A DNA stretch of 64,000 nucleotides from Atopsyche davidsoni (Eukaryota > Arthropoda > Insecta > Trichoptera > Hydrobiosidae). The translations under genes and the position numbers were made by a program. The notes below the pieces were generated by a model. It was not told the origin of the DNA. It did not search any database and saw only the letters and a program-made list of their open reading frames with translations. The DNA lies in assembly GCA_022113835.1 (NCBI GenBank), contig JAILWY010000025.1, positions 1,798,001 through 1,862,000 on the forward strand, in the 5' to 3' direction. Shown in pieces: positions 13,301 through 24,658 of this stretch; positions within the stretch are counted from its first letter, which is position 1; each line of letters starts with the position of its first letter.

Positions 13301-14032
13301 AATGAAAATTATTTTTTGCAAAAGGTATTAATTTACTACATATATTTTAATTTTTCAGATATTTTTTGAATACCTTCAAGACAGAATCAGCCTTGGGAAT
13401 AAGAAGAAGAAGCTGCCAAACCAAACTTCAGTTTTTCTGCGCAAGGAAGCCGTCCCGGTAGGGGAGTTCACCAAGTATACCTGGAACATCATCAACATCT
13501 TCCATATTAAGAAAATATTTGACACTCTCGAAGTAAGTATTCAATTCTAATCACCTTCTCGGTGTTTCAACCCATCGTGGGGCTTGACGTTTCTACTTAC
13601 CATTTCCAAAGCCCGCTAGGTTCCGAGTAGACTCATCATTCAGTTTTTTATTAAAAAATGCTGATTATTCTCTTTTAGATGCCGCTAGACATAAGGCAGT
13701 TTTTCATGCAGAACGACAATGGGACATACACCCAAATAGAGGAGCCTCAGAACCCATTGGTCAGATCTCAGAAACCTAAGCCGATTTCTCCGAAGAGGGC
13801 GGGCGCCGCCGGCAGCAAGGCGCCGCTCAACATCAGGCCGGGCAACCTCATGACCTACCTCAAAGTCGGCTGCACTGATCCCGAACAGAGAGTGCCCACT
13901 CCTTTCCGCATAGAGTGGATCCCCAACATCTTACCCAAAACGAAAATCGGAGAGCTGAGACTGAAGTTTGAGTACGGTCACAAGCAGAGCTATATATCTC
14001 CAGAACAGAAGAGTTTTACTTTGATGTGCTAG
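10304..14032 (+). CDS. C2orf42: C2orf42 homologue (conserved protein of unknown function)
   Basis: Six exons: 10304-10682, 10871-11081, 11250-11500, 11713-13133, 13359-13532 and 13679-14032. All introns are GT-AG, and the sum is 2790 nt, giving 929 residues and a TAG stop. The ATG at 10304 has an in-frame TGA 15 nt upstream. The N-terminus carries a zinc-ribbon-like Cys17-x2-Cys20 / Cys31-x2-Cys34 pair, then further Cys/His groups near residues 95-115 ([15 protein letters not shown]). Exon 2 has the family-typical LPLKNSVLN and VQRVSKHVM. Exon 4 adds a long acidic, low-complexity middle with basic KRKR clusters that looks nuclear. The C-terminal exons match vertebrate C2orf42 well ([39 protein letters not shown]). 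It is longer than the human protein (about 570) mainly through exon 4. Function is unknown; zinc binding is inferred. Confidence 0.87.
13170..13275 (+). repeat. R1 interspersed repeat copy inside C2orf42 intron 4
   Basis: This piece of intron 13134-13358 shares its sequence with copies near 14262, 29195, 38100 and, reversed, 37145, 40495, 48828 and 58145. Shared phrases are CAGAGGAG, TTGGTGACCAT and GGCTGTACTCCC. I call the family R1, a likely SINE or old MITE of about 180-200 bp. The copy keeps the exon-4 frame open for about 40 codons past the true donor, which could mislead gene prediction. Confidence 0.7.
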
Positions 14033-14154
14033 TCTTCATAAAACGATTCACGGAAATTAAAAATTGAAAGAGTGAATATTGCATCATTGAAGTCTTTTTA
14101 AAAAAAATAGACTGGAAATATGAATTAATCAAAATTAAATTATTACGCATAGTA

Positions 14155-14160
14155 AATAAA
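14155..14160 (+). terminator. AATAAA polyadenylation signal of C2orf42
   Basis: A canonical hexamer 123 nt past the C2orf42 stop codon, followed by a TTGCTTGAATAATGT stretch; the first suitable signal on the plus strand. Confidence 0.6.
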
Positions 14161-14261
14161 GCTTGCTTGAATAATGTCACAAGATATGACATCTTAGGTC
14201 AGCCGATATCTTTGTGACAATATTGAAGCAAGGATGTGGCGACTTTGACCCTCCGTAGATG

Positions 14262-14440
14262 CTCTATCTTCTTCGTCTGGTGCCTCTCCTCATAGGTTGT
14301 TGGTGACCATTTCATCGAATATATTTCTATCCTGGGTCAGTCTCACTAATTCAGCCGTACTTCCAGCCGCTGGCGTAAATTCCGCATCCACGTAAGTTTC
14401 CTCCTTCCAATGCCCCTTTTTCCTTCGATTTCGAAAGATG
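14262..14440 (+). repeat. R1 interspersed repeat copy (most complete)
   Basis: The longest R1 copy seen. It runs from about CTCTATCTTCTTCGTCTGGT through TTGGTGACCAT, TCACTAATTCAGCCGTAC and AAATTCCGCATCCACGT to CTCCTTCCAATGCC. The copies near 29195 and 38100 align with it over the same stretches with roughly 20-25 per cent differences, judged by eye. Confidence 0.75.
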
Positions 14441-17400
14441 CTCTATACACAATTGAATTGAATTATTTTGAAGTTCAGCTCTTCAGGAATGCGTCGTATC
14501 GAGAACTTACAAGTTTTAAGTATTAAATGAAAGTTCAAATTCTGAATGGCTTACCATTGTTTCAGTTAAACGTTGATTACCAAGCTGTTAAATAGTCTCG
14601 TTCTCAAATTTCATGGATCATCAGCAAATTAAATCTTTCATTTTGCTTGATGGGATGATGTTAAGACTCTGCAATGTGCGATTTAATTAACTAATTAATT
14701 ATAAATGTTTGTCTATTTAAACTGTTTGATCCAAATTATCAGAAAGGTAGCGTTTAATTAAATTTATGAGGTATTTGACCGCTTCGTAATCACTGTTCAG
14801 TTTAATCAAGCTTTTAGAACATGGATGTAAAAGACTTTAATTAGTCATAAATAATTAAAAGCCTATTTGATGCCTTCATTAAAAGCTGCGATATCTTAAT
14901 ATGTGGCTTAAGTCTTTCGTAGGTAATTAAAAAATAAGTATTTATTACTGTATAGCTTGTATTACAAATAAATTAATATTGTTTGTAAAGGGTTTGTTTT
15001 ATTTATTTTAGTTGTACGAATCGTCGGAGTCCCTACAGTTATCGTCTTCTATTAAAGTGCTTTTTACCGGGCGGATAAAGTAAATTAAAACAAATTCGTA
15101 ATATTCATTTTGATTTATATTTATTAAAAATAAGTACATAGTATCAAACAACATTTCTAACAACAACGCCGTCTATTAAGCACCTCCTGATATCACTTTC
15201 AACATCAAATTTGTTCCCGACAACTCAAGTGACAAAATTTAGCATTACTGGAAGACCACCGAGTATACGTATTGCCCAAAAAGAATACTACTCATTATAT
15301 ACAAAAATATGCTGCATCAATAAGGGCAACAACTTTTAATTATCCGATAGGCCAGATATTTTCAAGGTCGAATTTCTGACCTATCAGACAAAACTTAAAA
15401 AGTCATTATCGTGATTGCATGCAGGTAAATGTTTTTTTAAATTAAAACAGGTGCACAGATAAAATCGTACCGATTCTTTATGACCCAGTGTACATTAGTA
15501 GAGTAAATTATAGAAAGGCCGACTTCTAAGAGTGGCATGCGGTCTATGCAAGCAAAAAAAAGTATTCTTGCAAGTGTTGGACTCCGCTCATCTCAAAGCA
15601 CCGGTCTCCGGTTAGAAACTTGAACAGCAGCCAAGCTTTTAACCTCTCTCTTCGACGAGTCAAATTGCTTGCTGAGATTTTGCTCGCATAAACAATCTAC
15701 TGTTTTGCTCTGCCATTGTACACGAGGCGTATTAAATGATAAAAAGACCTATAAATATTTACAAAACCACGTAAATAAACCTGAACATGTTTTTTTAAAT
15801 GCAAATGAAATAACTGTGCTCGATTTGCGTATCAAAGCAACGGTTTTATATTTGTTACAAACAAAATGCAAGTATAAAATAAGTACTTTTGCTACAGTGC
15901 TGTTATACAATAAAAATAATAAGTACATCTTCGATTTATTTTTTTAACAGGTAGTCATATTTACACAATCTTTTATAAATATATATTAACTATTGATCGT
16001 TCATTCGCTAAAATAAATACATGAATCAATAAAATGTCAACGTGAAAGAGAAACCAATATTCATTCAAATCAGGTACCATTTTTCCTGTGTTGTTACAAA
16101 TGATCATTTAATGCTATTATCCTCAAATCAAGAGAACCACACTTCTCGGAGTGGGTGCAAAATAACTGGCCGCGTTCTATATTTTATGGACCAATAGTTA
16201 GTCTATAAAATAAAATATTTCAGAGATCACTGACGCAGGTTAAAATATTTCATTATTAAAAGCCTAAGCTCTATGAGTAGCGGTCTAAAAAAATAATATT
16301 TAATGATTTTAGATATTCATATCTATATCCAGAAAGTTATATCTGATAAAGATACTTTATAAATACTAACTACTAAAGCCAATTTTTTATTAAGTTTTTA
16401 AAAAAAACTAACCCGAAAAGCCTCCCTAAATTACAAACTAAAAAGTCTAGATGTTAAATAATAATCGATATAATAAATACTTACAGAATAAAAAAATAAA
16501 ATCTCAAAACAATTATATTTTCTTCCCATTAATTTGATTACAGCTAAAACTAAAGCATAAAATTAATCTTACGGTAACGTTATTGTGTAAATAGAATTTA
16601 TTATTTTTTTACATATCAATTGATTTTTTTAAATAATACTACCAAGCAGTGGCGTGCGGTCTTTCAATCCGAGCACGCAGTTTAATAATTTGCATGCACG
16701 CAAAATATACCTAATTGATTGTCTAATGTACCGTGTTTCTCGAAAAAATAACTAAATAAATATGGATTGCAAGCCATTGTTGTTAAATTAATAGTGTTTT
16801 GTTGCTTACAACTGATGGTAAGGGATTACAAGATCGGCCCAACGCGAAAATACCGTAAAACAATGGTAGATCTGCTTAAAAATATACAATGAGACATTTT
16901 AATAACAAATACTTTTCATAGTAAAAAAAATCTGTACCGCAGTATTTTTTTATTGTGAAAAATAATGCTCGTTAAAAATGTCATATTTGAGAATGATAAA
17001 AGCATTTTTACGCGGCAAAATAGAAACGAAAATCACGGTTGACGGACAATTGATCAGTTCAACTGAAGAGTGATACAAAATACAAAGCGAATATAAGTGC
17101 ACTAATTAACTACATATCTGTTTTACAAATAGTATCAAGTCGATAATCTTACAAAATACAACCGACGTATTATCTAGAATACTTCTTAACACACTTCAGT
17201 TCAACAGTTTAATATATTTTTTTATATTTAAAGTCTATTTCTGACATACAAGGCCACATTTAAAATCAATTACTATATATTATCACCAATTTTCTATAAG
17301 AAAATTAAAACTATGTTAAAAAGAAGCCTCCAATTATTGAATTTCAGTTGTATTGGTTGGAGCATAAGACAGAAAGATTATAAACTTATTATAAATCAGT

Positions 17401-17825
17401 GATTATAATACAAACACTTTTTTATTCACTGTAAAATGTTCGATACAATCTATTATTATATATTTTAAAGTTGTAATAAAGGTACCGTATTTATGAAAAA
17501 TGTTTTCATCGTTTTATTTTCACTTTAAATAAATAGCTACTTTTAGATATTTAATTAAAACATACGAGTTCGTAAGGTCTGAGATATACGAAAACAAATA
17601 TAAGTTGAATAAAAACGTGCTTGTCTTATAACAATAACAATACACCTGCAATGTTAATCACCATTTTCGTGGAATTTAAGTAATTTCCGCTTTTGTTCAC
17701 ATTCTCCGTGGATTCATTTCAGGTAAATTCCGAGGACTATGGTAAATATAAGTACATCAATCGTAAGTTTACCGTAGCGCTGCGATTGTGCAGTAGTGCA
17801 GTCCCCAAGTTGAGGTTCAATAGCG

Positions 17826-20800
17826 TTATAACTTCTTTGTGGAGAGGTCCAGCTCCATCTGAAGATCGTGGATGGAGTCCTTCTTGATGAGGGATCGCTT
17901 CTCCGGATCCTTTGATTTCTTTGGCGTCTTCTTTTTTTGATGTCTGAAAATTTAAAAATGAGTTTGATGAAGTCTATAATATTTAATTTTATATATTATT
18001 AGCCATGAAGTAATGATGTGGTTACCTGTTTACGACTCCGTTCTCCTCGTCCATCATCCTTAGGATGGTGTTCTGGTCTGAGGAATCCAGCGGGGCCACC
18101 GAGATGTCCCTCACGGCTCTGAACTGTCCACAATTGTTGAGATGTTCATTCTCCAGGCGGAAGAAGTTCCAGATAAAGCGTCTGCAACGAAACGAGATTA
18201 CGTCATTTTGAAATTAAAATTTTTGTCAACGAAAGATTTAAAACTAAAATATCATTAATTTATTGTAAACATCAGGAATCGGTGCTGAGAATCATTGGAG
18301 GTGTAATAAGTCACTAGTGGAGACCAAAACCGATGATGGATTGTGGTGCTGAGGTATTGGTCAAGAGTAAGTAATATGATTGAAGAACCTTATTACAGAA
18401 TTTTAGCTTATTTACAGAATACTCATAAGTCAATCATGAATTCAGGTATCGAGATTACCTGACAACTTCCAGCAGCGCCAGGATGGTGGTCATAATGTCG
18501 CTGGAAACCCAGTCGTTTTGAGTGATGACAAAAGAGAGCGCCCAGATAAAGCGCAGGAAGAAATCTTCAATGATGGCAAAGTAGTAGTAAAACTGAAAAA
18601 AATATTGTAAGTAAGGACATACTCAAATATCCAAGCCGAGGACTCCCGAGAATTTAGCAGTCATAATTATTAGAAGGGTAAAAACACGGTATTCGAATTA
18701 TATAAGCCAGTAAAAGGTTGTACCCCAGAGCTGTAGACGATCTCTTCTCTGAGGTATCTGTTTTCAGGCGGTGCGTTTCGGTCCAGCAAGCCCCAGTCCA
18801 TCTTCAGGTCCCATGTGTAGGCATAGCAAGAGGATATGACCTGGGCCATCAGCCATAGGTACAGGAATGGATTCTCATATGTGTCATTATACGAACCTTA
18901 AAATAATCAAAACAAAATATATCGTTGAGTATTTAATACATCTGCATTTTTATCCGCAAAGTTTTATTCATATAAAACAATAAAAATATCACAAATAAAT
19001 TGCAGGACACGAGTGTAATTCTTATCTAATCTGACATTAAAATAATTTTTTCTCATTTTATTAAAAACAGGCTTTCATTCTTTCTATAATGAAAGAAATA
19101 ATAATAAAAATATAACCAAAACAATTTAATAAAATATGAGTATTTTTATGTATATCCAGTGAAAACTTACTTTCGTAATAGGCCCTGAGTGTCGCCAGCA
19201 CCACCACCACAAAAGTGGTGGAGTACTTGCCAGCGTTCACCAGATGCGGGAAGGCGTCCTTGGAGTCGCGGTACCGCCGCACGCACTGCGCAAAGCGGAA
19301 CCACGCCGGCAAGCAGTTCACCAGAGGCCTGGTGATGAAGTTCTTCTCCATGCATTGGTGACTCTCTGAAAATCACCAGATGCATAATCGATCACTTCCT
19401 ATAAAACAGCATTAACCACAATGAGCGATAGAAAAATGCTTCCCTATCTAATAATTTGTCAATTATAAATAGTTTACGAAACTTCACTCTGCTTGAAAAC
19501 GCAAACATAAAAAAACTCATCGCTTAAAATAAATAAAATGGTTGAACATTACTAAATAAAATAATATCATAATGCAATCCTAAAAAGTAATATCTGTCAT
19601 AAATATTAAAAATATTGGAGCGTTAATCATTATATAATAATTAAGATGGGCTCTCGTGTACTTGCCATTGGCTTGTTGCCAGTCTCCGTTGGTGATATAG
19701 AAGCAGGTGAGGAAGTGAAAGTCCAGCAGCGCAGTGACCAGGGAGTTGAGCTGGTCCGCCATCCAGAAGTCGGCAAAGGCCACTTGGAGGAACGGAGCCA
19801 TTGCCATGCGACCCTGAAAACAAATCCATTAAAACATTTTGTTGATTAACCACTTGAGTTTTTCACGAGTGTGACTCGGGGACGGATTTTGTGGGTATAC
19901 GAGCCTCGTTCAGGCATAACATGTTGGGAGTGTTTACCCCGAGCACCGTAAGGGAAATCTTGTTTTCCGGAAATTCGGAAATCCAGTGTAGAATAAAAGT
20001 GCATCCATCCGTGAGACAAGACATTCGTCTTTTTGCAAACATATTGCATTTCCAATTTATTGCTGTAGACCCCGTCTCATACAACTTCAATCGCTCCGTT
20101 CGGATCCTAACATGGAAGCTCGCAATTGGTAAGCAACTGTGCTCACTTCGAGCCGCAAGAGGTTGAAGAACCTGCCTTATTGCACGCGAATCGAAGTTAA
20201 AATAATATTTGCTAGTAGGTAACGTTGGTTTTAAATATATTTACAAACCATGGTAGGGTAAGTGAATCAGGCTACAGAAATAAAGTGCAAATATCTACAT
20301 CGTAAATGCATACAAGATTATCCGTAAATTTAAACACGTTAGATAACAGTGTTGGCTTTGGAGAAGAGCCGTGTATGTTTATTAAAAATGGCTAATGGGA
20401 TGGCTTTAGTATATTTTGAAAATTATACAATAACCTGAACTCTTTGCACGCTATTTATAGCTTCCCATATGATATGTGAGGATAAGAGTATCTATTATAT
20501 TTCTTTCCCATTAAACAAGGTTTCCAATAACTGAACATTCCTTACACACAAAGGGTGATTCAACTTACTATGATCCAATAGTGAGTTAATAGTAGAAGAG
20601 CTACCCCCATTGATGTTTTATATTTATTTAGAAGGAATATAATTTTAACTGACCTGTACAAATGTAGAATATTGTAATACAAATAGCGAAGATGCGTGCG
20701 AGATTCTAAGTTAAATATTTGCACGGCAAAGTCAGCACTGGATAATACGCAAACTTTAAATATTTATTTTAAATCAAAAAGTAAGTAAATATACGTAAGA

Positions 20801-23800
20801 AACGGGAATAGATTAAATTTCCAAGAATTAAAGCAAGAGATGTTTGAAGAAAACTTTTAACGGTTAACTTTTCTTTTTGCCATCAGCTAAAATTACCAAT
20901 TATTAATTAAAAAACGCACAATACGCCAAAACAGGTTGTTGAGATAGTGGTTTTATAGGTTATTTATACAAGAGTTTTATAAATAATACTTACAATAGTC
21001 CTTAGAAACCAGAAGCGAGCTTCGTGTCGGAAAATTTTCAGCGGGTTCAAGATGAACAAGCACATGATGCCCATTAAGAACAGCGGGTTCACAAGCGGCG
21101 GGATGCTCAGACTGGCCGAGTACAGGAAGCTGAGGATGCTGAGCGCCCATACCACTCCAAACACTGCGGCCATTTCCATCAGGTGCTGCTCCGACAGGTG
21201 GTTCCGGGGATCCAGCTCGAAGATGAGCACATGGTTGACTCCGGATGACCGCCAGCCGTACACATTCACTCCGATCAGGAAGAGGAACAAGATGATCAGA
21301 AGGGGGCCTCGGTAGAGGCGCAGAGCCACTTTTAAGTTTTGAGCAGAGTCATCGTGGAAGAGAACTGGAAAGAACAAGAAATAATATATTTAGTATCTAA
21401 TTTTTCCTACTTGTCTTTAAAATAAAATACGAGGAATTTTTTCATCGTTTTATGTGTGAATCTATTAACTGAAAACATTTGCATAAAGTTTCATTAAAAT
21501 AAACATTTTCCATGTCTTAGTGAGACGTTGCATAATTATTTTAATTTGCAACAGGTCTGTAAGATAATGAGTATTAATCATCAATAGATATCCACAAAAA
21601 TCTGTTCTTATAAAAATTTTATCAGATTTTTTTCTGAAACCATGCTGATTGTATATCAGCTCTGCGGGAGTTAGAACCTTGTAGAAAGAAATATATATGA
21701 GAGATGATCACTGATTTCTGATAATTGCAGAAAAGTCAAATGATAGTAGATTGGTTTAGATTTAAAGATCAAAGCAAAAATGTGTATTGGTATCTCTTAC
21801 AATCTTTAGGTAAAGTTTCAGTTATCACAGCGTGCTAGTATTGGAGGGCTCAACTTCAATGTAATTTATATAATGATATATATATCTCATTAAAGTTCTC
21901 CACCAGTACAACAGCATAGAGATTCCATGGGTTAACGGTGCGATACAGGCAGCGCTGTCTCTACAATTGTATAAAAAGTGTTAAAACAAGTCAACTAGTT
22001 ACCTGACAATATAACGGCCACTAGAAGTACGATAAAAGAGCCGGAGAACAACCCGACTTTGAACGTGGTCCAAGGGCTCTGCTGCTCCCCGAGAGGCGGC
22101 ACCCGCAGGCGCTTCATGGCCCGCTGCCGGTCGCCGCCCTCCAGCTCCGACGTCACGGCACCTTCAGTGTCGCTGATAAGGCGGTCGATGTCCTTGTTGA
22201 CGTAAAAGTGGGACTGCTCCACCTGCTCCGCACGCCACTTGGCTCCCACGTCCACAGATAACAACTGCAAATTATCAATATAATAAATACAAATAATTAT
22301 TCATTATTCAGTAAATATGCATTTTTACCCAAACTAATTGATTTCATGTTTTTTTAATAAACGGTAAATGCATTATATTTTATTACTTATCTTTGTGGTT
22401 GAAAATTTAATAAAATATTTGTTTAAATTACCTTGTCATGCTTCTTGAGTATCTTCCTAAAGCCTGTGTGGTTGAGGTTCTGGTAGTTCTGCAACAGGAT
22501 GAGACTGAGATAGAACTCGCTAAATGCTAGCTTGAGTTCCTGCACCTTTCTGTGGGAGACGGCTTTTTTTCCGTCGGGTTGTGACTTTTGCTTTCCGGCA
22601 TCATATGAGGACTTCATCTCGCTCTGCAGTGTCGAAAACTTTCTCGTAGCTTCAGCCAGCTTTTCTGAAAGATTAAAAACTTTTTACTATTGAGCTGGAG
22701 AATTGAGGATATTATTTAAGAGAGCTTGTTGAACCAATGATTACACAAAGAAAAATAAACTAGGTTAATTTTTATAGAAACCTAGAGAGTTGTAAATTTT
22801 AAGGATTTTTTTACTTCACTTTTTTTTACTAATTTTATACTAATCTTGAATGGACCGTATGCCACCTTTTAAATTTATTTAAAATTAAAATACATCATTT
22901 CATGTTTGAATTTGAATTTGCAATTTTGTATAGCTTGAATGTTCATTCTGAAATATTTTTATAAAAGCAATGAAACAATTTCTAACCTGAGTAAAATGTG
23001 TTGATCTTCTTCAATTCCTGATCACAGAAGTGGAAGAAGTTTTCGTCGAAATTTGCAAAATGTCGCGAGAGGATCTCCGGCTCCACGTTCTCCGCAGAAG
23101 GCGCTTCTTCCACGGCTACATACAGCATCGCCTTCATTTCCTAGAGGTAGAATACATGCTTAAACAGAGTTCGCAAATGATAAACCAGCCAATCATGTTG
23201 AATTATCATAAATCATCAGGTTATTACATGCGAAATTGTAAAAAACGTTTTTTCATCGAAATTCTGTCCTTGTGCTGCTTTTATTATAATATATTTTTCT
23301 TTGTTCCATTGTAAATAAAGAAAAATCCTAATTTAAATGCTAGCTATAGAATAAACCACGCCGAGTACTGAAGCTTGAAATGTATAATAGACATACTAAA
23401 TTATTGATAATATATCCATATAAACAAAAGCACTCAAAACAAGTCAAATTACTACTATTAATTTTATTGCTGTCTCACAAATGAGACAAAATGTTAAGTA
23501 TATTGACACTAATTTATTTGAGTGTTACAAAAACATTTAAGCCGGGCGATGCTTTATTTGAGAGAACAATTAGAGCCAAGGTTGATTCAATAAACAATTA
23601 AAACGTATCTACAATACGATGTCATCTATATATTACAGAATTCATTAAATCGTTTAATGATTGTACAAAAATCTGCCAGGAATGCTGACAAATAATATAA
23701 GATCACTACATTTACATCGAATCACTGACGACAAGAAAATATAACATAAATATTAATGTTGACAGTTTTGCGCCGATGAAAATATGTCATGATTATTCAG

Positions 23801-23886
23801 CTATATATTGTGTTTACCTCGTAATTGATGTACTGCTTCCTCCATTCTGGAGTTATGTGAGCAGTGAGATGCTCGGCGAATTTCAT
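17826..23886 (-). CDS. XPR1: XPR1 phosphate exporter (SPX-EXS protein)
   Basis: Complete, eleven exons on the minus strand: 23818-23886, 22987-23140, 22432-22664, 22003-22264, 20994-21364, 19666-19813, 19171-19365, 18724-18896, 18459-18592, 18026-18181, 17826-17943. They sum to 2013 nt, 670 residues; the human protein has 696. Family members export inorganic phosphate across the plasma membrane under inositol-pyrophosphate control, and in vertebrates also serve as a gammaretrovirus receptor. The SPX domain spans about residues 1-180, starting [20 protein letters not shown], with the phosphate-sensing lysine cluster KILKKHDK at 145-152. Membrane segments begin in exon 4 (residues about 220-240) and exon 5. 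The EXS domain follows, with [20 protein letters not shown] and a [11 protein letters not shown] segment. The C-terminus is a short basic tail. All introns are GT-AG except 19366-19665, which is GC-AG. It is head to head with SIL1. Confidence 0.97.
19366..19665 (-). other. GC-AG intron 6 of XPR1
   Basis: On the minus strand exon 6 ends AATG and the intron opens GCAAGT, the consensus of the rare GC-AG class. Using the GT two bases further on shifts exon 7 out of frame, whereas the GC donor with the acceptor TTTTCAG at 19366-19372 keeps the conserved reading frame across the junction. Confidence 0.8.
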
Positions 23887-24658
23887 TTTAGACGATAACG
23901 CCGCGGACGGCAGCCGCGGAGTGAATCACGGAAATTTTGACAAGTGTTTCGCTAATACATACATTTCTTATTTCTTCTTCTATTACGAGAGGCGCGAGAT
24001 AACAATGTTGCTATATAACTAAATAAAATAATGATAACTATATAACTAAGCATAATAATTAAATATAATAAATTATCAAATTTATAAGTTATTAAAATTA
24101 TTGATAGAAATTATTTGATAAAATTAAAAAGTCAATTATGTACATAGATTTGAATTTTAAACTCACACATATTTTTTATGTGTGAGTTTGATTTTTAAAC
24201 TCAAACCGCTACGCTAAAATTTTTTTAGAGGTTAAAAATATTTTAATGAAGTCTCGTCTTAAGAAAAAAATAATAAATTCTGTTGTTTAATTAATCATAA
24301 TTTGTCGTGTCAAGAATCAAAAGGAAGAAAAAAAAAAAGCAGAGAAAAGTGTAGTGCGTATTTTGCAATATTGGTTTTAATTTTGACACTGACAATATAT
24401 TTTTTTCAGCTAGCAACACAGCTCTGTCAGTATTATGTGGCTCAACAGCTGATGCGAACTGTTTACAAATGGCGAAATTCCCGAAACGTGGACCAATCGC
24501 AGTCCAAAAAATCACCACCGTAAATTAGTATATAACCGAAAAAATTAAATTATGTGTTGCAGTTCATTAAGAAAAAGCATTATAAGTCGCATGTTTCCGT
24601 GTTAGGGCGACGAGTTCTTTTAAATATCATCACAGGACGAGAACCGAGTACTCTTACG
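23887..24658. promoter_or_regulatory. Bidirectional promoter region between XPR1 and SIL1
   Basis: These 772 bp lie between two divergent start codons. The part next to XPR1 is GC-richer (GCCGCGGACGGCAGCCGCGG near 23900). The middle carries a perfect 13-bp hairpin with a 5-nt loop (24159-24189). The part near SIL1 (24410-24530) has CAGCTGTT-like and CCAATCGCA sequences on alternate strands and a moderate GC rise. An open frame at 24302-24523 has no ATG near its start and is not called. Confidence 0.55.
24159..24189. repeat. Perfect 13-bp hairpin between XPR1 and SIL1
   Basis: AAACTCACACATA and its exact reverse complement TATGTGTGAGTTT are separated by TTTTT. A third, partial arm (AAACTCAAACC) follows at about 24198. 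It may be a regulatory palindrome or the remnant of a small foldback element. Confidence 0.75.

Larger units (their letters stand above)
14033..17825. other. Intergenic stretch between the convergent C2orf42 and XPR1 genes
   Basis: About 3.8 kb holding the 3' UTR of C2orf42, the R1 copy at 14262-14440, a member of the TTCTGACCTATCAGAC repeat near 15350-15440, a fragment beginning AGTGGCGTGCGGTC near 16646 that resembles the end of a DNA transposon but has no visible partner end, and the XPR1 3' UTR with a minus-strand AATAAA at 17513-17518. No further gene is seen. Confidence 0.6.

Noticed and set aside
16646..16700. A complete DNA transposon starting AGTGGCGTGCGGTC
   Set aside because: No matching inverted end or target duplication could be found within several hundred bases; a similar phrase near 15534 is not in inverted orientation.
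24302..24523. Open frame for a 73-residue protein with one membrane-like segment between XPR1 and SIL1
   Set aside because: The frame opens with TTG and has no ATG near its start. It lies in the promoter region, and an acceptor-like TTTTTTTCAG within it is not paired with a coding donor.
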